Positions 1 to 5,444 of a stretch of DNA of 6,883 nt are shown one piece after another (the first letter of the stretch is position 1; each line of letters begins with the position of its first letter). A program made the position numbers and the translations under genes. The stretch spans positions 1 to 6,883 of the forward strand of contig CABSMD010000140.1 in the NCBI GenBank assembly GCA_902478725.1, given 5' to 3'. The notes beneath the pieces are model-generated. The model did not search any database. It had not been told where the DNA came from and worked only from the letters and a program-made list of their open reading frames with translations. This DNA is from an uncultured Clostridia bacterium (GTDB lineage: Bacteria; Bacillota; Clostridia; HGM11514).

Positions 1-130
1 CCGCCAGTTTCGCCTTGTCCGGATTGATATCGTAGACAGCCGTCACGTTCATTTCATCGATTTGTGCAATGTTGTTAAAATGATGGTTCCCCATACCGCC
101 GAATCCGATAATGCCAGCATTCTTGCCCAT
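1..130 (-). CDS. Gfo/Idh/MocA-family NAD(P)-dependent oxidoreductase, N-terminal fragment
   Basis: Only the first 43 codons are inside the window; the rest runs off the left edge. The visible protein begins MGKNAGIIGFGGMGNHHF and continues to a VTAVYDINPDKA stretch. This is the start of a Rossmann fold: a first beta strand, a glycine loop GFGGMG (residues 9-14), a helix, then a second strand ending in Asp34, the acidic residue that in this family usually favours NAD over NADP. The FGGMGNHH pattern and the DINPDKA turn are typical of Gfo/Idh/MocA sugar and inositol dehydrogenases, which oxidise or reduce sugar hydroxyls in the cytoplasm. The ATG at 130 has GGGAG ten bases upstream. The gene follows the rhamnosidase in the same direction after 170 bases, but has its own promoter and cre box, so it can be transcribed alone under catabolite control. 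The substrate cannot be read from this fragment. Confidence 0.85.
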   Translation of the reverse strand, partial: MGKNAGIIGFGGMGNHHFNNIAQIDEMNVTAVYDINPDKAKLA

Positions 131-168
131 AACATTCAAACTCCCATTCCTAAAAATTGAAATAAAGT

Positions 169-206
169 ATGGCTTTATATCTGTATGAAATCGTTTACAA
201 AGCCAT
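169..206. repeat. Inverted repeat framing the cre box
   Basis: ATGGCTTT at 169-176 and its exact complement AAAGCCAT at 199-206 form 8-bp arms around a 22-base spacer that holds most of the cre box. In the oxidoreductase leader RNA the arms could pair as a stem-loop. The stem is AT-rich and only loosely followed by T-rich sequence, so it is not a convincing terminator. It could be a second operator, a leader structure or chance. Confidence 0.4.
186..199 (-). promoter_or_regulatory. cre box (CcpA or other LacI-family operator)
   Basis: The minus-strand sequence TGTAAACGATTTCA fits the Bacillus cre consensus TGWAANCGNTNWCA at every defined position, and so does its complement. It sits roughly 10-23 bases downstream of the predicted transcription start of the oxidoreductase promoter, a position where bound CcpA blocks initiation or elongation. 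The site implies repression when a preferred sugar is present. A local LacI-family regulator with a similar CG-centred operator could bind instead. The match is seen directly; the binding protein is inferred. Confidence 0.75.
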
Positions 207-215
207 TCTCTCCAA

Positions 216-244
216 ATAGTATCAAAGATTATTTTGTTTGTCAA
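216..244 (-). promoter_or_regulatory. Sigma-A promoter for the oxidoreductase gene
   Basis: On the minus strand there is a perfect -35 TTGACA (239-244), a 17-base spacer, and a -10 TACTAT (216-221), five of six to consensus. Transcription should start near 209, leaving a leader of about 80 bases before the oxidoreductase ATG at 130. It lies in the AT-rich spacer after the rhamnosidase stop codon, so the oxidoreductase need not depend on read-through. Confidence 0.8.
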
Positions 245-300
245 TCATTTATCCTATATTTCAATTATAAATTCCAGCACGATAAAACCGAATATTTCAT

Positions 301-2535
301 CTATTTTAAACAAAGAATATCAAACGCCATATTATGCAAACCTTCCGACAATAAAATTTCCTTCTCCCCGCATTCCGGTGGTGGGGTCAATGTCGCGCTG
401 CAACCAGAGGGTACCTCAGCCGATATAGTGCACTTACCGTCCTTGATTGTCCATTCGATCGCTGCCCTGCCGTAGCAGCTTTCATGGCTTGCCTGCGCAC
501 CCGTAAGGCCGCCGGCGATATGTGGACGGAATAGAATATGCGAAAATCCCGGACTGGCTTCATCCGGCTGGATGCCTGCTACATATTTATAAAACCAGTC
601 GCAGATGCTGCTGAACATATGATGGTTTTGGGAAGCCGTCCCGCCCCAGTGTTCCCATAGGGTGGTCGCACCCTGCTCTATCCACAGGCCCCAGCTTGGA
701 AAATCAGTTTGGGTAGCAATCGCATAGGCCAGATCATGCCGACCGAATTCACTCAATACAGTTAGCAAATATTTGATACCCAAAATGCCGCAATCGTGAT
801 GCCTGCCCTTGGCTTCCACCGCATCCACCAAGCGGGCAAACACCTTTTCCTGCAAATTTCCCGGCACAAGCCCCTGATAGAGCGCGCAGGCCTGCGCGGT
901 CTGGACACCATTTGCTACGATGCCGGTCTCCGGATCGATAAAGGTTTCTACAAATGCCTCTTTAATTTTCCCGGCTTCGCCGGCATACCAGGCGGCATTC
1001 TTTGGATCCCCAAGAATATCTGCAATCTTTGAAAGGGTCAAACAATCAACATAATAATAAGCGGTATCTGTAACTGCGACAGGACAGACCGGATAGTCCT
1101 TCCCCACCGCCGGCGGGCACCAATCGCCCAACCCGAATGCGGCAATATACCCTTCCGCCCGGGTAGCCATATAGTCCACATAAGAGGTCATGTTATCATA
1201 GAATTTTTCCAGAATGTCCTCGTTGCCGGTATAAAGATAGATATACCACGGCAACAGAACAATGGCGCTGTCCCATGCGGGGCCGCTGCCCCAATTGAAT
1301 CCCCAGCCGCCGGTTGGGATGATACCGGGAAGCTGTCCACTTGAGCGCTGCGCGTCCTGAAAATCACGCAACCATTTTTCATAGGAAGAACTGACATCGA
1401 AATTTAACAGAATCTGCTCCGCAGACAGCAGCGTGTCTCCCGTCCAGCCGTTCTTTTCCCGGTGCGGGCAATCCGTTGGAATTCCATGATAGTTGGTCAG
1501 GGTGGACCAGAGCGCACATTCGTAAATTTGGTTGAGCAGCGGATTGTCGCACAAAAAATTTCCAATCCTGTTTAAGTCCGTATGTACCACGCAGGCTTCC
1601 AAGTTTACCTTTCGGTTGGTCTCCACATAGCGGAAGCCGTGATAGGTAAATCTGGGCTCCCATGTTTCGATTCCCTCTCCTTTGAAGGTATACCGGTCTG
1701 TATGGAATGGCAGGCCGCCGGTCTCATGGTGCACGTTGATATTATCCTGGTCGATGCTGCCGTCGGGATGGATTTTTTCAGAATATCGGAATTGTACGGT
1801 AGTTCCTGCGGGCGCGGTATCCGACAGGCGAACCCAGCCGGAGATATTTTGACCAAAATCCGTGACCCATCTCTCCCCTGTTTGGATACAGGCAAGTGGC
1901 TTTAAAACCTTCGTCACACGAATCGGCGGCATGTCAAATGTCTGAAGCGTCCCACCCGGTGCGGCGGCCAGCCGTGCAGGAATCCAACGGGAATCATCAA
2001 AGCCGGGGCTGTCCCATCCGGTCTGTTCTTTGGTCGCATCATAGTATTCGCCTATACGCAGCTGATTAAAGCCAACCGGCCCTTCGGACGTCAAAAACGA
2101 GGTGTCGCTTATAATCCGCTGTGTCCGGCCGCCGTTATAATATATGTCAATCTGGAGCAGCAGCTTGGGCACGTCGCGCCATGCGGCGTCTTGAAAATTC
2201 CAGGCGTTTTTAAAATGCTCGTTGTACCATCCATTTCCCAAAAATATCCCAACCGCGTTATTCCCCTTCTGCAAAAGGGCGGTCACATCGATCACATCAT
2301 AGGCAACCGTTTTATCATACTGGGTAAACAATGGTGCAAGAACCTGGTCACCCGCCTTCTGCCCGTTGAGCCGCAGTTCGTAAAAACCCAGGCCGCAGAT
2401 ATAAGCTGTTGCAGACACTAGCTCCTCTGCCAGATAAAACTCCTTACGAAAATAAGGCGCCGCCTCCCCATTCCCTTCCTTGGATGGCTGAACATCCCGC
2501 TTGATCCACCTGGCGTCATCCGAAAACACCTGCAT
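301..2535 (-). CDS. Alpha-L-rhamnosidase, glycoside hydrolase family 78, cytoplasmic
   Basis: A 744-residue enzyme that should release terminal alpha-L-rhamnose from plant glycosides, pectic fragments or rhamnose-containing oligosaccharides by an inverting mechanism. Order of parts: N-terminal beta domain with the jelly-roll signature GFYELRLNGQKAGDQVLAP (about 50-68), a second beta domain (about 200-310, with DFGQNISGWV), an (alpha/alpha)6 barrel (about 320-660), and a C-terminal beta domain (about 660-744). The barrel carries TDCPHREKNGWTGD (354-367), where Glu360 is the likely general acid, and GATTLWEHW (622-630), where Glu628 is the likely general base. There is no signal peptide, so it works on imported substrate. 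I chose ATG 2535 because GAGGTG lies six bases upstream; an in-frame TTG at 2595 would add 20 unconserved-looking residues and overlap the transporter stop codon. It lies 56 bases after the NSS transporter gene, probably in one operon. The family call is firm, the exact glycoside unknown. Confidence 0.95.
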   Translation of the reverse strand: MQVFSDDARWIKRDVQPSKEGNGEAAPYFRKEFYLAEELVSATAYICGLGFYELRLNGQKAGDQVLAPLFTQYDKTVAYDVIDVTALLQKGNNAVGIFLGNGWYNEHFKNAWNFQDAAWRDVPKLLLQIDIYYNGGRTQRIISDTSFLTSEGPVGFNQLRIGEYYDATKEQTGWDSPGFDDSRWIPARLAAAPGGTLQTFDMPPIRVTKVLKPLACIQTGERWVTDFGQNISGWVRLSDTAPAGTTVQFRYSEKIHPDGSIDQDNINVHHETGGLPFHTDRYTFKGEGIETWEPRFTYHGFRYVETNRKVNLEACVVHTDLNRIGNFLCDNPLLNQIYECALWSTLTNYHGIPTDCPHREKNGWTGDTLLSAEQILLNFDVSSSYEKWLRDFQDAQRSSGQLPGIIPTGGWGFNWGSGPAWDSAIVLLPWYIYLYTGNEDILEKFYDNMTSYVDYMATRAEGYIAAFGLGDWCPPAVGKDYPVCPVAVTDTAYYYVDCLTLSKIADILGDPKNAAWYAGEAGKIKEAFVETFIDPETGIVANGVQTAQACALYQGLVPGNLQEKVFARLVDAVEAKGRHHDCGILGIKYLLTVLSEFGRHDLAYAIATQTDFPSWGLWIEQGATTLWEHWGGTASQNHHMFSSICDWFYKYVAGIQPDEASPGFSHILFRPHIAGGLTGAQASHESCYGRAAIEWTIKDGKCTISAEVPSGCSATLTPPPECGEKEILLSEGLHNMAFDILCLK

Positions 2536-2591
2536 TTGGCACACCTCACAAAATATTATTTTGTTTACTATATACCAATGCTCAGAAGAAA

Positions 2592-4082
2592 TCAAGATCT
2601 ATCCCGCATTTTTTTAGATTTTATATGTGGCATCACCAGCGCGAACACCACCGTTAAAAACACCACGCACCAGCCCGCCGTGACCAGATAGGCATATGGA
2701 TATCCTCCATAAGGATTTCGTATATTTGTCACGATATAGCTCAGACTGATGAACAAAAAGATAGCCGGGCAGAGGTATTTGATACAAAAATTCCACCATC
2801 GCCCGAATTTGAGCCCGCTGGTACTGTTGAGATAGCATCGCAGCTTATCCGCTCCGAATATCCATCCAACTGCAATACATTCGCAAAAGCCTACCGCGAT
2901 CAGATTGAAATCATTGATGAAATGATCAACGATATCCAGCCAATACAATCCCGCATGTGTGGCAAACACAAGACTTGCCAAAAAACCTACAACGCATACC
3001 CCGGCAGTGGTTTTGCGTTTATCCCAATGAAATTTGTCGACAAATGCTACAATAATAGCTTCTACAATCGAAAAGGAGGAGTCGATGGCCAGGGTAAACA
3101 GCATGAAAAAGAAGACAATGGATAGCAAAATGACCGCCCATGTTCCTCCCGGCATCATCGCCAGTGCCTCAGGATAGGTCACAAACGCCAACATCATGCC
3201 GGTATGCTCCATCTCGGCGACCGGGGTTCCGCTTGCAAACGAAAGGTAGCCCAGCGTTCCAAAGGCGGCAAGACCGGCCAAAAAGCTGATTCCAGCGTCG
3301 GCAAACCCGATAATCATAGAGTCGGACGGCACCTGCGATTCTTTCGGCAAATAGCTGCCATATGAGATCATGATGGCAAAAAAGACACTGATGCTGAAAA
3401 ATATCTGTCCATAGGCCGCGATCCAGACATTGATGTCTGCCAGCTTCGACCAGTCAGGAACGAGAAAGTATTTTAAGCCCTCCAGCGCGCCCGGCAGGGT
3501 CGCTGCGCGGATAATCAGTACAACCAACAGAGCAACCGGGATCAGCACAGTGTATTTGACGATCCTGCCCACCGATTCGATGCCGTTTCGGATACAGAAC
3601 CACACGCACAGCCACCCCACGGCAAGCGCGGCAAGAACCGGCAGGCGGAACCCGCCGAACTCGAACAGTCCGCCGGATACCTGCAGCACATCGCGCGAAA
3701 AAATCTGTTCGGCGGCGCGCTGCATCCAAGGTGCCCGGAAGGACAGGGCGATATAGTCAATGTTCCATGCCAGCACGATAGAGTAATAGGCGGTGATGCA
3801 AAATGCGGTGGATATTCCCCACCAGCCGATCCATTCAAATTTTTTGTTCATTTTTGCAAGCGCCTCCGGCGCACCGGCCTGGTAGCGTTTTCCAATAGCG
3901 ATCTCCATTGCCAAAAGTGGAATTCCGGCACTCAGCAGTGCAAAAAAATAGGGTACCAAAAACGCGCCGCCTCCGTTTGTGTAGGCAATCCCGGGAAACC
4001 GCCAGGCATTTCCCAAACCGACGGCGGAGCCGATCGCCGCCATAATAAAGGTCGTCCTCGAACTCCATCTCTCTCTTTGCAT
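2592..4082 (-). CDS. Sodium-dependent transporter, NSS/SNF family (LeuT fold)
   Basis: A 496-residue inner-membrane symporter, usual length for bacterial NSS proteins, with about 12 hydrophobic segments. The first helix carries the family hallmark GSAVGLGNAWRFP (18-30) followed by NGGGAF; Gly18, Val21 and Asn25 match the LeuT sodium ligands Gly20, Val23 and Asn27. Helix 8 has LAIDSSFS (331-338), where Asp334-Ser335 replace the LeuT Thr354-Ser355 pair of the second sodium site, as in many animal members. Helix 3 keeps the Tyr pair (99-100), one of which normally contacts substrate. Helix 6 reads FFSISVFFA (228-236), bulkier than the LeuT FFTLSLGFG. Known members import amino acids or amines with sodium. 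I place the start at ATG 4082, which has GAGGGTG six bases upstream; an in-frame ATG at 4139 lies inside an inverted repeat and has no ribosome site. It precedes the rhamnosidase in a probable operon. Substrate unknown. Confidence 0.95.
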   Translation of the reverse strand: MQRERWSSRTTFIMAAIGSAVGLGNAWRFPGIAYTNGGGAFLVPYFFALLSAGIPLLAMEIAIGKRYQAGAPEALAKMNKKFEWIGWWGISTAFCITAYYSIVLAWNIDYIALSFRAPWMQRAAEQIFSRDVLQVSGGLFEFGGFRLPVLAALAVGWLCVWFCIRNGIESVGRIVKYTVLIPVALLVVLIIRAATLPGALEGLKYFLVPDWSKLADINVWIAAYGQIFFSISVFFAIMISYGSYLPKESQVPSDSMIIGFADAGISFLAGLAAFGTLGYLSFASGTPVAEMEHTGMMLAFVTYPEALAMMPGGTWAVILLSIVFFFMLFTLAIDSSFSIVEAIIVAFVDKFHWDKRKTTAGVCVVGFLASLVFATHAGLYWLDIVDHFINDFNLIAVGFCECIAVGWIFGADKLRCYLNSTSGLKFGRWWNFCIKYLCPAIFLFISLSYIVTNIRNPYGGYPYAYLVTAGWCVVFLTVVFALVMPHIKSKKMRDRS

Positions 4083-4127
4083 TGTTTTCACCCTCTTTGT
4101 CTCTATCCTCTTATTGTGCAGTCCGAT

Positions 4128-4159
4128 CCGGTTTTTCATACATAGAAATCAAAAACCGG
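4128..4159. promoter_or_regulatory. Perfect 9-bp inverted repeat, candidate operator between divergent genes
   Basis: CCGGTTTTT (4128-4136) and AAAAACCGG (4151-4159) are exact complements separated by 14 bases, so the half-sites are 23 bases centre to centre, about two helical turns, which suits a dimeric regulator. The right arm ends one base before the -35 of the plus-strand promoter, and the whole repeat lies in the leader of the minus-strand transporter gene. A repressor or activator here could control both divergent units. An RNA stem-loop in the transporter leader is the alternative. No regulator gene is visible in the window. Confidence 0.5.
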
Positions 4160-4188
4160 TTGCATTTTTTATCGCGATGTGCTATGAT
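4160..4188 (+). promoter_or_regulatory. Sigma-A promoter for the S component-methyltransferase unit
   Basis: A -35 TTGCAT (4160-4165), a 17-base spacer and a -10 TATGAT (4183-4188) form a good housekeeping promoter. The predicted start is near 4195, giving a leader of about 60 bases. That leader holds two copies of TTATAAA (4196 and 4211) and a small CGC-GAAA-GCG hairpin (4219-4228). I recognise no known riboswitch in it and it is short for most vitamin riboswitches. Confidence 0.65.
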
Positions 4189-4194
4189 GATCCC

Positions 4195-4200
4195 ATTATA
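4195..4200 (-). promoter_or_regulatory. Candidate -10 box for the transporter-rhamnosidase operon
   Basis: The minus strand reads TATAAT, a perfect -10, about 110 bases before the transporter ATG. No good -35 lies 16-18 bases upstream (the best is TTCGCG at 18), so an activator might be needed or the box may be chance in AT-rich DNA. If real, it faces and overlaps the plus-strand promoter, so the two would interfere. Confidence 0.3.
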
Positions 4201-4254
4201 AACTTCTGGGTTATAAAGCGCGAAAGCGTAGGATAAAGAATGGAGGCCTGTTCT

Positions 4255-4770
4255 GTGAACAAAAACACCACAAGAGATCTGATCCTATCCGCCTTTTTCG
4301 TTGCGCTGGGCGTGGCCATCCCGCAATTTTTCCATATGGTAGACGCGGGTAAAATTTTTTTGCCGATGCACATCCCCATCCTGCTGTGTGCCTTTTTTGT
4401 CGATTGGAAATACGCATTGGCAGTCGGAGCCATTACCCCGATTCTAAGTTCTTTAACTGGAATGCCGCCGCTTTTTCCGGTACTCTGCTATATGCTTCCT
4501 GAGTTAATGACTTACGGACTGGTAACCTGCCTGCTGCGAAAGCGGTTTCCCATGTTTGTTTCTCTTGTTGGGGGCATGGTGGCCGGGCGGCTCGTATCCG
4601 GGCTTGCGGTCTGGGTGTTGACCACCTTTTTCATGGCCAATCTGCCAAACCCGTTCGTGTTTTTGTGGGGCGCGCTGCTGGCGGGCATACCCGGAATCAT
4701 CATTCAGCTCGTTTTGATTCCGGTCATCGTATTTTCCGTATCTAAGGTGAGAAGTCATGGAACAGCGTGA
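4255..4770 (+). CDS. ECF transporter S component (substrate-binding membrane subunit), substrate unknown
   Basis: A 171-residue, strongly hydrophobic protein with about six membrane helices, the size and shape of ECF-type S components, which bind a vitamin or other trace nutrient and dock on a shared EcfA-EcfA'-EcfT energy module. Helix 1 has the AxxxA pattern (Ala13-Ala17, then Ala21) that in this class contacts EcfT. The stretch GKIFLPMHIPILLCAFFVDWKYA and the motif SSLTGMPPLFP before a PELMTYG helix resemble clostridial S components of unassigned substrate; I cannot assign folate, biotin, thiamine or cobalamin. I prefer GTG 4255 because GGAGG sits eight bases upstream; ATG 4240 is also in frame with a weaker AGGA and would add five residues. 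No ATPase or EcfT gene is nearby, so it probably uses a module encoded elsewhere (group II). The end overlaps the methyltransferase start. Confidence 0.85.
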   Translation: MNKNTTRDLILSAFFVALGVAIPQFFHMVDAGKIFLPMHIPILLCAFFVDWKYALAVGAITPILSSLTGMPPLFPVLCYMLPELMTYGLVTCLLRKRFPMFVSLVGGMVAGRLVSGLAVWVLTTFFMANLPNPFVFLWGALLAGIPGIIIQLVLIPVIVFSVSKVRSHGTA

Positions 4771-5347
4771 ATATTTTAACCAGGTTGCAGATAAATGGGA
4801 CGAGATGACCCGGCACGATCCTCAGAAAATCGAGTGGCTGCTGGATTTGATCCCCTTTGGCCCGTCCTGCCGTGTGCTGGATGCCGGCTGCGGTACCGGC
4901 GTTTTGGCGCCATACCTTCTGAAAAGAACGGCCGGAGAAATCGTCGGTGCCGACTTTGCCGGGCAGATGATCCGCCGGGCGGGACAAAAATATCAGGCGG
5001 ACAACCTGCGTTTCGTCTGTGCGGATGTGCTCAGGGTTGGATTGGGCCGGTTCGACCTGATCGTATGCTATAGCATGTTTCCTCATTTTCCGGATAAGCC
5101 TGCGGCGGTCGGAACGCTTGCGGGTATGCTGCGGGATGGCGGCCGTTTAGCAATCCTGCATTCACAGGGGAGAGAGGCGATCAATAACCTGCACAGGGAA
5201 GCGTCGGATACGACCGTACAGGAAGCGCGGCTCGCGCCGCCGGAACAGTTTTATCAGTGGGTTACCGAAGCGGGGTTGCGCTTGGAAAGCCTGGTCGATA
5301 ATGCGCAGGTATTCGCCGTTGTTGCGCAAAAAAAAGCTGAGGCTTGA
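4757..5347 (+). CDS. Class I SAM-dependent methyltransferase
   Basis: A 196-residue soluble protein with a Rossmann-type methyltransferase core. Motif I is VLDAGCGTG (40-48), which holds the methionine and carboxyl end of S-adenosylmethionine. EIVGADFAGQM (61-71) ends the second strand with the ribose-binding acidic Asp66, FVCADV (87-91 region) is the third-strand acidic loop, and FDLIVCYSMFPHF (99-111) is motif IV. After the GGRLAILH strand comes SQGREAINNLHREAS (136-150), a His- and Asn-containing segment that I infer forms part of the acceptor site. AAGGTGA lies six bases before the ATG. The first 14 bases overlap the S-component gene, which implies coupled translation and a shared task, perhaps modifying the imported nutrient. 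The final codons and stop lie inside the downstream terminator stem-loop. The acceptor, small molecule or macromolecule, cannot be read from the sequence. Confidence 0.88.
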   Translation: MEQREYFNQVADKWDEMTRHDPQKIEWLLDLIPFGPSCRVLDAGCGTGVLAPYLLKRTAGEIVGADFAGQMIRRAGQKYQADNLRFVCADVLRVGLGRFDLIVCYSMFPHFPDKPAAVGTLAGMLRDGGRLAILHSQGREAINNLHREASDTTVQEARLAPPEQFYQWVTEAGLRLESLVDNAQVFAVVAQKKAEA

Positions 5348-5368
5348 AAAACCGCCTCAGCTTTTTTT
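5329..5368. terminator. Bidirectional intrinsic terminator overlapping a gene end
   Basis: GCTGAGGC (5336-5343) and GCCTCAGC (5354-5361) make a perfect 8-bp GC-rich stem with a 10-base loop, flanked by an A tract on the left and seven T on the right, so the paired region reaches about 15 bp. On the plus strand the T tract ends the S component-methyltransferase transcript. On the minus strand the A tract becomes a T tract that ends the converging ARH-fold gene. The TGA of the methyltransferase (5345-5347) lies in the loop. Confidence 0.92.
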
Positions 5369-5371
5369 CTT

Positions 5372-5385
5372 TGCTTTTAAAAGCA
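5372..5385. repeat. 14-bp perfect palindrome in the convergent spacer
   Basis: TGCTTTTAAAAGCA reads the same on both strands. It lies just after the terminator in the 97-base gap between convergent genes. A 9-bp direct repeat TATCCAGAA follows at 5391-5399 and 5408-5416. Neither position suggests control of a promoter; both may be chance in AT-rich DNA. Confidence 0.35.
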
Positions 5386-5444
5386 GATTTTATCCAGAAC
5401 CATACAGTATCCAGAATCTTTTGCTTTTCCAGATTCCTTGGTAT

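Noticed and set aside
185..475. Plus-strand open frame of 96 codons starting in the spacer after the rhamnosidase
   Set aside because: It has no ribosome site, starts within the cre and leader region, and runs antisense into the well-supported rhamnosidase gene.
2536..2595. Extended N terminus of the rhamnosidase from TTG 2595
   Set aside because: The added 20 residues do not look like the family start, TTG is rare, and ATG 2535 has an excellent GAGGTG ribosome site.
3430..3838. Several Arg- and Pro-rich open frames on both strands inside the transporter gene
   Set aside because: They are shadows of the GC-rich coding sequence in other frames and match no recognisable family.
4083..4139. 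Extended N terminus of the NSS transporter from ATG 4139
   Set aside because: No ribosome site precedes it, it lies inside the inverted repeat, and ATG 4082 has GAGGGTG at proper spacing just before the conserved first helix.
4195..4254. Possible riboswitch in the S-component leader
   Set aside because: About 60 bases with only a 3-bp CGC-GAAA-GCG hairpin; no match to the preQ1, TPP, folate, FMN or cobalamin consensus that I know, and no anti-ribosome-site pairing seen.
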